Assembly (NCBI RefSeq): GCF_000255295.1
Contig: NC_017030.1
Location: 1,054,001 to 1,118,000 of the forward strand
DNA: 64,000 bases
Direction: 5' to 3'
Source: Corallococcus coralloides DSM 2259
GTDB taxonomy: Bacteria > Myxococcota > Myxococcia > Myxococcales > Myxococcaceae
Both the position numbers and the translations under genes were made by a program. Of this stretch, positions 53,045 through 62,284 are shown piece by piece. Numbering within the stretch: the first letter of the stretch is position 1; each line of letters opens with the position of its first letter. Below the pieces are notes generated by a model. That model made no database searches, was not told where the DNA came from, and saw nothing but the letters and a program-made list of their open reading frames with translations.

Positions 53045-54136
53045 ATGAACGCCCGCGAGGAGGGGCGCACCCCAGGTGCGTCCCCCAGTCACATCTCCGT
53101 CGTCCGGCTTCCGCACTCCTGGTTCATCCTCTGCACGTCGCGCGAGCTGGGGGACAGGCCGCTCGCCCGCACGCTGCAGGGCACGCCCCTGGTGCTCTTC
53201 CGGGGGGAAGGCGGCAAGCCCGGCGCCCTGATGGACCGCTGTCCGCACCGCAACGTGCCCCTGTCGCTGGGGCGCGTGACGAACGGGCAGCTGGAGTGCG
53301 GCTACCACGGGTGGCGCTTCGACACCGGAGGCCAGTGCCGGCTCATCCCCGGCCTGGTGGGCGAGCCCGAGGCCCGCTCCCGCTGCGCCGCGTCCTACGC
53401 GACGCGCGAGCAGGACGGCTTCGTCTGGGTCTACTCCACGCCCGGCGTGGAGCCCACGTCGGAGCCCTTCCGCTTCCCGCTGCTGGACGCGGCGGACTAC
53501 ACCACCGTGCGCCGGGTGCTGCGCGCGCCCGGGTCGCTGCACGCGGTGCTGGAGAACACGCTGGACGTGCCGCACACGGCCTTCCTCCACGGCGGCCTGT
53601 TCCGCACCGCGGAGAAGAAGAACGAAATCGACGTGGTGGTGCGCAGGAGCGCGGACCGCGTGGAGGCGGAGTACCTGGGCGAGCCCGCGCCCAAGGGGCT
53701 CGTAGGAAGGCTGCTCGCGCCGGGCGGTGGGGTGGTGCAGCACTTCGACCGCTTCCTGATGCCGTCCATCGCGCAGGTGGAGTACCGCATCGGGGAGAAG
53801 AGCCACATCGTGGTCAACTCCGCCATGACGCCGGTGAGTGACTGGGACACGCTCGTGTACGCGGTGGTGACGGTGAAGCTGCCCGTGCCGCGCTGGCTGC
53901 TCAAGGCCGCGGTGCCCTTCGTGCTGCCGGTGGGCCTGCACATCTTCGGGCAGGACGTGCGCATCCTGGAGAAGCAGACGGACTCCATCCGCCGCTTCGG
54001 CACGGAGGCCTACGCCTCCACCGAAATCGACGTCCTGGGGCCCAGCATCCTGCGCCTGATGCGCGCCCAGGAGCGCGAGCGCACTTCTCCGCCTCCGGAC
54101 ACGGTGCACGAGACGCGCGTGCGCATGCGCACCTGA
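53045..54136 (+). CDS. Rieske [2Fe-2S] oxygenase, aromatic-ring-hydroxylating type
   Basis: A 363-residue Rieske non-haem iron oxygenase. The Rieske cluster motif is Cys66-x-His68 (RCPHRN) with Cys85-x2-His88 (CGYHGW). The mononuclear iron site is NTLDVPHTAFLH near 171-182, with two His and a bridging acidic residue. The family couples electron transfer from the Rieske centre to O2 activation at the iron; members act on aromatics, chlorophyll catabolites, choline-like compounds or steroids. The substrate here is unknown. It begins 41 bp after the copper-storage gene, and a link to that gene is doubtful. Confidence 0.9.
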   Translation: MNAREEGRTPGASPSHISVVRLPHSWFILCTSRELGDRPLARTLQGTPLVLFRGEGGKPGALMDRCPHRNVPLSLGRVTNGQLECGYHGWRFDTGGQCRLIPGLVGEPEARSRCAASYATREQDGFVWVYSTPGVEPTSEPFRFPLLDAADYTTVRRVLRAPGSLHAVLENTLDVPHTAFLHGGLFRTAEKKNEIDVVVRRSADRVEAEYLGEPAPKGLVGRLLAPGGGVVQHFDRFLMPSIAQVEYRIGEKSHIVVNSAMTPVSDWDTLVYAVVTVKLPVPRWLLKAAVPFVLPVGLHIFGQDVRILEKQTDSIRRFGTEAYASTEIDVLGPSILRLMRAQERERTSPPPDTVHETRVRMRT

Positions 54137-54143
54137 AGCGTCT

Positions 54144-55103
54144 TCAGACCGCCTTGGGCGCGGGCCGGGGCTGCACGAGTTCCGTGGAGAAGTAGCGCTC
54201 CATGCGGTCCGGGAACACCGTCACCACCTGGGCCTGCGGGCCCAGCCGCTTCGCCGCCTCCACGGCCGCCGCGTAGTTGAGGCCGGAGGACGGGCCCACC
54301 GGGAAGCCCCGGCGGATGAGCGCCCGCGCGGTGCGCATGGCCAGGTCGTCCGACACGTCCAGCTCCACGCGGCCCGGCATGTCCGCCTCGCGGTACAGCC
54401 GCGACAAGCCGTCCACCACGCCCGGCACGCGCGCGCTGAAGCTGCAACATTCGATGTCGCAGCCCAGCCCGGCGATGGGCCGCGCCACGAAGGGCGTCAC
54501 CGGACAGCCGGCCTCCGCGAACGCCTGGAACAGGCCCACGATGGTGCCGCCCGTGCCCACGCCGCTCACCACGCCGTGCACCAGCCCGCCCGGCACCTGC
54601 GCCAGGATCTCCTGCCCCGTCCACACGCGGTGCGCCTCCGCGTTGTCCGGGTTCTCGAACTGGCGGGGCGCGAAGCCGCCGCGCTCCTTCGCCAGCGCCT
54701 CCGCCCGCGCGATGGCGCCCCGGATGCCTTCCGAGCGCGGCACCAGCTCCACCTCGCCGCCGTAGGCGCGGATGGCGATGAGCCGCTCCTCCGTCACGCC
54801 CTCCGGCATCACCGCCGTGAAGCGGCAGCCCATCTGCGCGCTCGCCAGCGCCATGGCGATGCTGGTGGAGCCGCTGGACGCCTCCACCACGTCGCCGCCC
54901 GGGCTCAGCTCACCCAGCCGCCACGCCTTCTCCAGCATGTACCGGGCGATGCGATCCTTGGTGGACCCACTGGGATTGAGGAACTCCAACTTGCACCAGA
55001 TGGTCGGACCTTCCGGGTCCAGCCGCACGGGCACGAGCGGCGTGGGCCCCACGGCCTGGAGGAAGCGGCCATCAGCGGGAAGCGGGCGGCAGGGAGGGCG
55101 CAT
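54144..55103 (-). CDS. PLP-dependent cysteine synthase-like enzyme
   Basis: A 319-residue fold-type II PLP enzyme. The Schiff-base lysine is Lys49 in NPSGSTKDR. The phosphate loop is VSGVGTGGTIVG near 185, and ASSGSTSIAMALA near 95 is the usual asparagine-loop region but with Ser in place of Asn. Cysteine synthase and cystathionine beta-synthase-type enzymes share these motifs. Divergence from standard CysK leaves the nucleophile and amino acid substrate open. It converges on the Rieske oxygenase gene (7 bp between stops). Confidence 0.85.
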   Translation of the reverse strand: MRPPCRPLPADGRFLQAVGPTPLVPVRLDPEGPTIWCKLEFLNPSGSTKDRIARYMLEKAWRLGELSPGGDVVEASSGSTSIAMALASAQMGCRFTAVMPEGVTEERLIAIRAYGGEVELVPRSEGIRGAIARAEALAKERGGFAPRQFENPDNAEAHRVWTGQEILAQVPGGLVHGVVSGVGTGGTIVGLFQAFAEAGCPVTPFVARPIAGLGCDIECCSFSARVPGVVDGLSRLYREADMPGRVELDVSDDLAMRTARALIRRGFPVGPSSGLNYAAAVEAAKRLGPQAQVVTVFPDRMERYFSTELVQPRPAPKAV

Positions 55104-55277
55104 GGGTCATCCCTATCGCGAAATGCGCTGGCAGGGGAGCCACCCTGTCGTCCAGCGAGCGGTGACGGACGCCCGTTCCCCTGGCTGTTCCGTCAGAGAA
55201 GACATTTTCCCACGTGCAACACTTGGCGCGCCCGGTGGCAGCCATTACGAAGGAGGGGCACGGTTCCATCCGCCCGC

Positions 55278-56738
55278 ATGCCTTCCGCACCCATCATCCT
55301 CAACGTCAACGACGACCTGGCCAGCCGCTACGTCACGTCGCGTGTGCTGTCCCTGTCGGGCTTCCAGGTGCTGGAGGCGGGCACGGGCAGCGAGACGCTG
55401 GCGCTCGCGGACGAGCACACGGACCTGGTCATCCTGGATGTCCGCCTGCCGGACATGAGCGGCCTGGAGGTGTGCCGGCGCCTGAAGGCCTCCCCGCGCA
55501 CGCGCAACGCGCTGGTGCTGCACCTGTCCGCGCAGGCGGTGGGCCCGGCGGACCGGGCGCAGGGCCTGGAGCACGGCGCGGATGCGTACCTGGTGGCGCC
55601 GGTGGATCCGGAGGAACTCGTGGCCCAGGTGCATGCGCTCCTGCGCCTGCGCCGCGCCGAGCGCGAGGTGCGCGTCCTCTCCGACCAAGTGCAGCAGCAG
55701 CGCCGCCTGCTGGAGCTGGCCATGTCCGCGGCGGCGGACCCCATCGCGCTCTATGACGGCGACGGGACGCTCATCTACGCGAACCAGGCGGTGGCCGCGT
55801 CACGTGGCTCGCATCACGTGCACGTGCCGGGCAGGAGCATGGACGCGCTGCGCGTGATGGACCCGCAGCTGGAGTCCTTCGCGAAGTCGCTGGACGCGGC
55901 GCGGCGCACGGGCCAGGTGCAGCGCGGCCGCGTCACCCTGTCCTCGGACCAGGGCCCGCGGCACTTCGAGTACACGATGTCACCGGCCACCGGACCCACG
56001 GGCGCGGTGGAGGCCGTCATCGCCACCGGGCAGGACGTCACGGAGCTGCGCAACGCGGAGGACTTCCGCGAGCAGTTCATCGGCATCCTGGGCCACGACC
56101 TGCGCAACCCGCTCAACGCGCTGTCCATGTCCGCGCAGCAGCTCCAGCGCCAGGGTGAGCTGTCCGACCGCCAGCGCGTCTTCACCGAGCGCATCCTCAC
56201 CAGCGCCGAGCGCATGGAGCGGATGATCCGCCAGCTGCTGGACTTCGCCAGGGCGCGGCTGGGCGCGGGGCTGCCGGTGGTGCGCTCCAGGTGCGACCTG
56301 TTCGACGTGGTGCGCGGCGCGGTGGAGGAAGCGCGCGCCAGCCACCCCCAGCGCGAGGTGATGCTGGACGTGCAGGGGGACGGGCGCGGCGAGTGGGACG
56401 CGGACCGGCTGGAGCAGGTGGTGGGCAACCTGGTGTCCAACGCGCTCAAGTTCAGCCCGCCGGAGTCGCCCGTGCGCGTGAGCGCGGAGGGGCTGAATGG
56501 GGAGGCCGTGCTGCGGGTGCACAACCTGGGCGCGCCCATTCCGGCGGAGCAGGTGCCGCACCTCTTCGCCGCGTGGCGCCGCGCCGGCCGCAGCGACCGG
56601 GAGCGTGGCGCGGCCGGAGGGCTGGGCCTGGGGCTCTACATCACCAGTCAGATCGTCCGCTCCCATGGTGGCACCGTGCAGGTGACCTCCACCGAGGCCC
56701 AGGGGACGACCTTCACGGTGCGGCTGCCGCGAGGCTGA
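55278..56738 (+). CDS. Receiver-PAS-histidine kinase protein
   Basis: A 486-residue soluble signalling protein. The N-terminal receiver (about 5-123) has Asp54 as phospho-acceptor, but the usual Lys after the last strand is replaced by Ala107 (YLVAP). A PAS-like segment follows at about 140-255. The kinase part has His273 in GHDLRNPLN, then NLVSNALKF, and GGLGLGLYITSQ. No membrane helices. The receiver at the N-terminus suggests that another kinase or a non-phosphorylation signal modulates this one. Confidence 0.92.
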   Translation: MPSAPIILNVNDDLASRYVTSRVLSLSGFQVLEAGTGSETLALADEHTDLVILDVRLPDMSGLEVCRRLKASPRTRNALVLHLSAQAVGPADRAQGLEHGADAYLVAPVDPEELVAQVHALLRLRRAEREVRVLSDQVQQQRRLLELAMSAAADPIALYDGDGTLIYANQAVAASRGSHHVHVPGRSMDALRVMDPQLESFAKSLDAARRTGQVQRGRVTLSSDQGPRHFEYTMSPATGPTGAVEAVIATGQDVTELRNAEDFREQFIGILGHDLRNPLNALSMSAQQLQRQGELSDRQRVFTERILTSAERMERMIRQLLDFARARLGAGLPVVRSRCDLFDVVRGAVEEARASHPQREVMLDVQGDGRGEWDADRLEQVVGNLVSNALKFSPPESPVRVSAEGLNGEAVLRVHNLGAPIPAEQVPHLFAAWRRAGRSDRERGAAGGLGLGLYITSQIVRSHGGTVQVTSTEAQGTTFTVRLPRG

Positions 56739-56821
56739 AAAACCTACGGGTTTGACGACTCGTGGACGGATGCATTGCGTCCACCCTTCCGCATGCGCAG
56801 GGGCGACTCCACCCTGGGGGC

Positions 56822-57430
56822 ATGGTCCCATCCGAAAAGCAAATCTTCGCCCAGAGCGTGGAAGCCCTCTTCGTGCGTGCGCTGGGGCCGTACCTGACGC
56901 GTGACGGACGCCAGAAGCTGAAGGCCGCGGGCCTGAACCTGTCCGAGCCGCTGCGCCCCCACTACTCGCTGGACCAGTGGCGCGTCTTCCTGGACGTGGC
57001 CGCGCGGGACGTCTTCCCCGGCCAGCCGCTGGAGTCGGCCTACCTGGAGCTGGGCGCCCGCTACCTGAAGGGCTTCCAGCAGACGTCCGTGGGGCGGGCG
57101 AGCATGCAGCTCGTCACGCACCTGGGCCCGCAGAAGACGCTGGAGCGCGTGCCGTACAACCTGCGCGCGGGCAACAACTTCAATGAAGTGCGGGTGGAGG
57201 AGCTGTCCAAGCAGGACGCCACCCTGTGGGTGAAGGACGTGCTGGCGGACAACCCCTTCTTCGCCTGCGGCTTCCTGGCGGAGACGCTGCGCGCGTCGGG
57301 CGCGGGCTCCCCGGAGGTGAAGCCCATCGCCTTCGACGGGACGGCGGCGACGTACCGGCTGACGTGGTCGCAGGCGAAGTCGCAGCGGCCCGCGGGCACG
57401 CTGGCGCCGGTGCGCCGGCTCTACGGGTAG
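56822..57430 (+). CDS. DUF2378 family protein
   Basis: A 202-residue cytoplasmic protein of the myxobacterium-specific DUF2378 family (TIGR02265). Characteristic pattern: LFVRALGP near residue 18, YSLDQWRVF and [14 protein letters not shown] further on, then LGARYLKGF, and [11 protein letters not shown]. No biochemical function is known. Start chosen at ATG 56822 after a GGGGG site. Its 3' end overlaps the pirin gene by 10 bp on the opposite strand. Confidence 0.85.
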   Translation: MVPSEKQIFAQSVEALFVRALGPYLTRDGRQKLKAAGLNLSEPLRPHYSLDQWRVFLDVAARDVFPGQPLESAYLELGARYLKGFQQTSVGRASMQLVTHLGPQKTLERVPYNLRAGNNFNEVRVEELSKQDATLWVKDVLADNPFFACGFLAETLRASGAGSPEVKPIAFDGTAATYRLTWSQAKSQRPAGTLAPVRRLYG

Positions 57431-58356
57431 CGCACGGGCGCGGGCGGATCATCCGGAGGCAGGGGGATGAACTCCGTCTCCGTGGGCACGGCGGCGAAGC
57501 GGCCCTCCTTCCAGTCCGCCTTGGCGGCCTCCAGGCGCTCCTTGGAGGACGACACGAAGTTCCAGAAGAGGTAGCGCGGGCCGTCCATGGGCTCGCCACC
57601 CAGGAGCATCATCCGCGCGGAGGACTGCGCGTTGAGGATGATCTCGCTGCCCGGCTTGAACACGAGCAGCTCGCCGGGCTGGAAGCGAGTGCCCTCCACC
57701 TCCACGGTGCCCTCGACCAGGTAGAGGCCCCGCTCCTCGTATTCGGCGGAGAGCTTCAGGCGGGAGCCCGCCTCCATCTTCGCGTCCGCGTAGAAGAGGT
57801 CGGAGTGGGCGCGCACGGGGGACTTGCCGCCGTGCACCTGGCCCGCGATGACGGTCAGGTGGATGCCCTCGCCGTCGATGACGGGGAGCGTGTCCGCGGG
57901 GTGGTGGACGAAGGCGGGGGCGACCTCCTCGTGCTTCTTGGGGAGGGCGACCCAGGCCTGGATGCCGAAGAGGCGGCCACCGGCGGAGCGGGTCTCCGGG
58001 CCGGTGCGCTCCGAGTGGGCGATGCCCTGGCCGGCGGTCATCCAGTTCACGGCGCCGGGGCGGATGGGCTGCACGAAGCCCAGCGAGTCGCGGTGGAGGA
58101 TCTCGCCCTGGAAGAGATAGGTGACGGTGGACAGGCCGATGTGCGGATGGGGCCGCACGTCCAGGCCGCGGCCGGGGTCGAAGTCCGCGGGGCCCATCTG
58201 GTCCAGGAAGATGAAGGGACCGACCATGCGGCGGCGCGCGGAGGGCAGGGCGCGGCGCACATGGAAGCCATCGCCCAGGTCGCGCACGCGCGGGACGATG
58301 AGCGTCTCCAGGGAGGGCGGGGGCTCACGGCCCTGCAGGTCTTCTTCCCAGCTCAT
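57421..58356 (-). CDS. Pirin family protein
   Basis: A 311-residue bicupin. The pirin signature is [11 protein letters not shown] starting near His70 with GQGIAHSE near residues 108-115, supplying the iron-binding histidines and glutamate of the N-terminal cupin. The C-terminal cupin has [18 protein letters not shown], cited by core. Pirins are metal-dependent; bacterial ones include quercetinases and regulators of metabolic enzymes. AAAGGAG precedes the ATG. The function here cannot be decided from the sequence. Confidence 0.92.
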   Translation of the reverse strand: MSWEEDLQGREPPPSLETLIVPRVRDLGDGFHVRRALPSARRRMVGPFIFLDQMGPADFDPGRGLDVRPHPHIGLSTVTYLFQGEILHRDSLGFVQPIRPGAVNWMTAGQGIAHSERTGPETRSAGGRLFGIQAWVALPKKHEEVAPAFVHHPADTLPVIDGEGIHLTVIAGQVHGGKSPVRAHSDLFYADAKMEAGSRLKLSAEYEERGLYLVEGTVEVEGTRFQPGELLVFKPGSEIILNAQSSARMMLLGGEPMDGPRYLFWNFVSSSKERLEAAKADWKEGRFAAVPTETEFIPLPPDDPPAPVRYP

Positions 58357-58418
58357 GTTGTGGCTCCTTTTCGAAGGACGCAGTGTGCCTCGGTTCGGGG
58401 CCCGGGCGGTCTTCTTCC

Positions 58419-59582
58419 TCAAGCCGCCATGTCGGAGGGCGGAGTCAACGACCGCTGCGTGAGATCCACCACCACGCCGAGGAGCCGCTGCTCCTGCCCG
58501 TCCCCTGCGTGAACCTCGCCCCACAGCGCCAGCCGGCGCAGCTCGCCCCGCGCGCCCACCACGCGGAAGTCGAGCGACAGCTTCAGCGGGAGCCGCGCGG
58601 AGGGGGCCAGCCGCGTGGCCATGGCCAACCGGTCTTCCGGGGGGAGCCGCGCCAGCAGGGCCATCAGCGGCTCCTCGGCGGGGAGCGAGGGCTGTCCCAG
58701 GAGCGCCGCCGCGCCAGGGCCCCAGCGCAGCAGCCCCTGCGGCATCCGCAGGTCGAACAGCGCCACGGACGCGGCGGACAGGGCCTGCTGGAGCCGTGCC
58801 TTCTCCTGGTGCAGGGCCTCCTCCATCCGCTTGCGCTCGGTGATGTCGCGGCTGATGCCGAACAGGCCGAACACCCGGCCCTGCTCGTCCCGCAGCACGC
58901 CCTTGGTGGACAGCCACACCCGGCCGCCGGACTGCGCCTCCTCGTAGGTGAGGGTCTGGCGGAAGGCCAGGACCTCCCGGTCATGCGCCACGCTGGCGCG
59001 CGCCTCGTCGGGCCACAGCTCCGCGTCGGTGTGGCCCACCACCTCCTCCACGGTGCGGCCCATCAGCCGCGCGCCCGCCGCGTTGATGCGCGTGTACTGG
59101 CCCTCCAGGTTCTTCGTGTAGATGGCGTCGGTGGAGCCCTGCATCACCGCCTGGAACAGGGCGCTCGTGCGCCGGAGGGACTCCTCGGCCGTGGTGCCCA
59201 GGGCCTGGTCGGACCGCGCCGCGCCCACCGCCAGCCGTGACTGCGCGTCCAGCCAGACGTACAACCTCCCTTCCGGGGCGCGGGCAGCGCGGAAGCGCAG
59301 CGTGTGCACCCCCGAGCCCGTCTCCCAGTGGATCAGATGCTCCGAGCGCAGCCCCGTGCTCAGCGTCATCTCCCACGCCGCGCGCAGTCCTCCCCAGGTG
59401 CGCCGCGTGGCGAGGATCGCCGCGCCCTCCAGGCGGTCGCCCAGGAGCGCCTGCGCGGCGGGGTTGGCGTACTCGCAAACGAAGTCATCGGGCGCTTCGT
59501 TCCCGCCCCCGTCTGGCCGCAGCACGAGGAAGCCATCCGGGTTGAGCGCTTCACTCGCGAAAGAGGACTCAAAGGAGGACAT
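58419..59582 (-). CDS. Stand-alone PAS-domain protein
   Basis: A 387-residue protein with two or three PAS domains and no output domain. The best is at about 140-255 ([19 protein letters not shown] and [14 protein letters not shown]). A short coiled coil follows, then a further PAS-like segment (about 275-380) ending in [11 protein letters not shown]. The protein ends there; no HisKA, HATPase, GGDEF or DNA-binding part follows. Either it acts by binding another protein or it is the remnant of a kinase. Confidence 0.8.
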   Translation of the reverse strand: MSSFESSFASEALNPDGFLVLRPDGGGNEAPDDFVCEYANPAAQALLGDRLEGAAILATRRTWGGLRAAWEMTLSTGLRSEHLIHWETGSGVHTLRFRAARAPEGRLYVWLDAQSRLAVGAARSDQALGTTAEESLRRTSALFQAVMQGSTDAIYTKNLEGQYTRINAAGARLMGRTVEEVVGHTDAELWPDEARASVAHDREVLAFRQTLTYEEAQSGGRVWLSTKGVLRDEQGRVFGLFGISRDITERKRMEEALHQEKARLQQALSAASVALFDLRMPQGLLRWGPGAAALLGQPSLPAEEPLMALLARLPPEDRLAMATRLAPSARLPLKLSLDFRVVGARGELRRLALWGEVHAGDGQEQRLLGVVVDLTQRSLTPPSDMAA

Positions 59583-59759
59583 GCGAGGCGGTCAGTCGCT
59601 GGAGTGGGGCGGAACGAAGCGGGGTCCTGTCGTCATCATGTGCCCGGAGGTGTCACGGCTGGATCCGCCCCCGGGCCGCCTGTCGGTGTCGACCGGACGA
59701 CGGATCGGAATAACGGGGCGGGTGTGTGCTTACAGGGGGGACCGGCCTGGAGCAGTGAC

Positions 59760-60806
59760 ATGCGATTCCCCCTGAAAGAGTGGTTCCTGACCCCCGCCGT
59801 GCTGGGCGCCTTGCTGCTCGGCGCGTCCAACGCCGCCGCGGAGCCCACGCCGAAGCGCGCGCTGTTGATTGTGTCGAAGACGAGCCACACCCTGGCCATC
59901 GTGGACCCCGCGAGCCTGAAGGTCCTGGGGCGGGTGCCGGTGGGAGAGGATCCGCACGAGGTGGTCGCGTCCGCGGACGGGAAAACGGCCTACGTGTCGA
60001 ACACGGGGTTCGGCCGTCTCCACGAGTTGAACGTCATCGACCTGGTCTCGCAGAAGGCACTGTCGAACGTGGACACGGCGCCGCTGATGGGGCCGCATGG
60101 ATTGGCGTACGTGGGCGGGAAGGTGTGGTTCACGGCGCAGGGGGCGAAGGCGGTGGGGCGCTATGACCCGGCGGTGGCGCGCATCGACTGGAGCCTTGGC
60201 ACGGGCCAGGACCGGACGCACATGCTGCACGTGAACGCGGACGAGAAGACGCTGTACACGACGAACGTGGACTCCGCGACGGTGAGCATCCTGGAGAACG
60301 TGCTCGTGCAGCCGAAGGTGCCGCCCACGGGAGGCTTGCCGCCCAACGCGAAGGCGCAGATGGATTGGCTCCAGACGCTGGTGCCAGTGGCGGAGGCCTC
60401 GGAAGGCTTCGACGTCTCGCCGGACGGCAAGGAGCTGTGGTCCGCGAGTCCGACGGGAGCGCTGTCGGTCGTGGACCTGACGGCGAAGAAGGTGAAGGCC
60501 ACAATCGACGCGAAGCTGCTGGGGGCCCACCGGCTGGCGTTCACGCCGGATGGCAAGCGGGTGCTGGCGGTGAGCGTGCGCACGGGGGAACTGGCGGTCT
60601 TCGACACCGGCACGCGGAAGGAAATCAAGCGGCTGAAGATCGGCCGGGGCGCGGCGATGTTGATGGACGCGGAAGGCCAGCGCGCCTTCGTGTCCTGCAC
60701 TCCGGACAACGACGTCGCCGTCATCGACCTCAAGACGTTGGAGGTCACGGGTCACATCGATGTTGGAGGAAGGCCGGACGGCCTGGCCTGGGCGGTCCGA
60801 CGGTGA
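59760..60806 (+). CDS. Secreted YncE-like beta-propeller protein
   Basis: A 348-residue protein with a signal peptide (about 1-27, ending NAAAEP). It has about seven blade-type repeats with SADGKTAYVSN, SPDGKELWSAS, TPDGKRVLAVS and AEGQRAFVSC, as in YncE-like and surface-layer beta-propellers. No enzymatic residues are recognised. Such propellers often bind ligands or proteins in the periplasm. It converges on the SitI-type immunity gene, the stops 2 bp apart. Confidence 0.85.
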   Translation: MRFPLKEWFLTPAVLGALLLGASNAAAEPTPKRALLIVSKTSHTLAIVDPASLKVLGRVPVGEDPHEVVASADGKTAYVSNTGFGRLHELNVIDLVSQKALSNVDTAPLMGPHGLAYVGGKVWFTAQGAKAVGRYDPAVARIDWSLGTGQDRTHMLHVNADEKTLYTTNVDSATVSILENVLVQPKVPPTGGLPPNAKAQMDWLQTLVPVAEASEGFDVSPDGKELWSASPTGALSVVDLTAKKVKATIDAKLLGAHRLAFTPDGKRVLAVSVRTGELAVFDTGTRKEIKRLKIGRGAAMLMDAEGQRAFVSCTPDNDVAVIDLKTLEVTGHIDVGGRPDGLAWAVRR

Positions 60807-60808
60807 GC

Positions 60809-61546
60809 TCAGTGAATCGAGCCCGTGCGGGACTCCGGCACGACACCGGCTTCGCGAAACATCACGTCGGACGGGCCCAGCGCCTCGATTGCTTCGACGA
60901 AGCGTTCATTGGCGAAGGTGAACGTGGTCCCGTTCTCGGGGCGGAAGATGTCCACGTCATGAGGAAGGGCATCCCCATCCAGTGAGGGTTCGGGCGCGAT
61001 TCGCACCTCGTACCATCCGCAGGTCGGACACCTGGGGCCTGTCAGGACATCGTCCCGGTGCAGAAGCCCGCGCAAGGGAGGCTCCAACTCATACAGCACG
61101 ACCCCTGCATCAAGTCCCTGTAGCTCCGCGCGCACGGGAACGAGCCCCCGGATCCCCACGGTCTGGAGGTGCCGCAAAGCTTCCTGCGTGACCAGTACCT
61201 CCCAGCCATAGCGTGTGCTCAAGGGGCCGAAGGCTCCGCGTGCCGTGCCTCGAAGCGGGCCGAACTGCATGCCGGGTTCCGGGGACAGCCCGGCTGGGAG
61301 GAACGGCTGCACATGGGACGCAAGGCGAGCGTATTCCGCGTGGGTTTCGACTCGCGGCTCCACCAGCAGGTCGCGTTCGGACAAAGAGGACAGGTCGACG
61401 CTGGGAAGCGCGAACTGGCCACTCCAGGTTTCATGGCAGGTGGGGCACTCCACCCCGGGCAAACTCCAGGCGTGCTCGGCGGAGAGGCTGCCGTTCCAGT
61501 GTCGCGGAGTGGAAGGGGCCGGACGTTGGAGTTGGTAGAAGCGCAT
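60809..61546 (-). CDS. SitI-type double-CXXCG immunity protein
   Basis: A 245-residue cytoplasmic protein with two zinc-ribbon-like pairs, Cys34-x2-Cys37 (CPTCHETW) and Cys173-x2-Cys176 (CPTCGWYEV). This is the pattern of the M. xanthus double-CXXCG paralogous family (TIGR02264), which includes SitI immunity proteins. I chose the ATG at 61546 because it starts 5 bp after the toxin stop; longer frames lie inside the toxin gene. It should neutralise the cognate SitA-like toxin in cells that receive it by outer-membrane exchange. Confidence 0.85.
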   Translation of the reverse strand: MRFYQLQRPAPSTPRHWNGSLSAEHAWSLPGVECPTCHETWSGQFALPSVDLSSLSERDLLVEPRVETHAEYARLASHVQPFLPAGLSPEPGMQFGPLRGTARGAFGPLSTRYGWEVLVTQEALRHLQTVGIRGLVPVRAELQGLDAGVVLYELEPPLRGLLHRDDVLTGPRCPTCGWYEVRIAPEPSLDGDALPHDVDIFRPENGTTFTFANERFVEAIEALGPSDVMFREAGVVPESRTGSIH

Positions 61547-61551
61547 CGTCG

Positions 61552-62220
61552 TCACGGCTCGGGAATGGGGGCGAGGTCGACGCCCTGCCAGTAGGTCATC
61601 GTAAGCCCGAAGAGATCGAACTTCTGGATCATCAGTGAAGCCTGCTCGAAGTGCATGGGCTTGGTGGCGCGTCCCAGGGTCCGCTGACGAAACGACATCC
61701 ACTCGGTGTTCCAGGGCCCTCGGTCCGCTTCGCGATGGATGCGCTTGTGGACCTCCGCATCAATGGCGATGACGTAGTCATGTACGTTGATGCCCTTCGA
61801 CTGGAAGTAGGCCTTCATTGCCTGGGGGAAGATGTGGTGCCGCTCCTTCGGGCGGGATGCCCATTCCGCCATGGCCTGGCGTCGCTTCACCTCGCTGGGC
61901 AGCGTCTCTCGCGGATACCAACGGAAGACCAGGACGGGGAGGGAGTCGCCTGGAAGCCTCTGGGCGCTTCCCCAGTTGCGCTGCGCGGTGCCACCTGGAG
62001 CGACGAATACGGGAGCACCACTGAAGGTGCGAACCACCCGGCCTGGAGGGGCGTCATGGCACTCGTAGAGGCCGCAGATGTCGCCGTCGCATTGGAGTGA
62101 GAGGACGCAAGCGTCGTCCGGCTGTGGGGCGTCCTCTGCCGCACTCCATTCCGGTACCGGGGCGCGGGCAGTAGCGCAGCCTGCGAGCCATGCAACGAGC
62201 AACAGGAACCCTGTTCGCAC
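61552..62220 (-). CDS. SitA-type lipoprotein toxin with HNH-like nuclease domain
   Basis: A 222-residue lipoprotein of the M. xanthus TIGR02269 family. It begins at GTG 62220 with signal peptide and lipobox (WLAGC, Cys15). Four further cysteines near 38-54 form a small domain. The C-terminal half (about 125-222) has HHIFPQ at 128-133, H..RIH near 158-162 and a W-N..W pattern at 170-174, which resembles HNH/His-Me nuclease folds. In M. xanthus, SitA lipoproteins move between kin cells by TraA/TraB-dependent outer-membrane exchange and kill those without the matching SitI. The immunity gene follows directly. Confidence 0.85.
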   Translation of the reverse strand: MRTGFLLLVAWLAGCATARAPVPEWSAAEDAPQPDDACVLSLQCDGDICGLYECHDAPPGRVVRTFSGAPVFVAPGGTAQRNWGSAQRLPGDSLPVLVFRWYPRETLPSEVKRRQAMAEWASRPKERHHIFPQAMKAYFQSKGINVHDYVIAIDAEVHKRIHREADRGPWNTEWMSFRQRTLGRATKPMHFEQASLMIQKFDLFGLTMTYWQGVDLAPIPEP

Positions 62221-62284
62221 GGTGGAGCCCTTCGTGACGTCGGTGGGCGGCCTGATGGTCTGGCCTGGACGATACAGCGTTAGC

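Noticed and set aside
53045-54136. Rieske oxygenase as part of the copper system
   Set aside because: Only its 41-bp distance from the copper-storage gene suggests it; no biochemical link is known to me.
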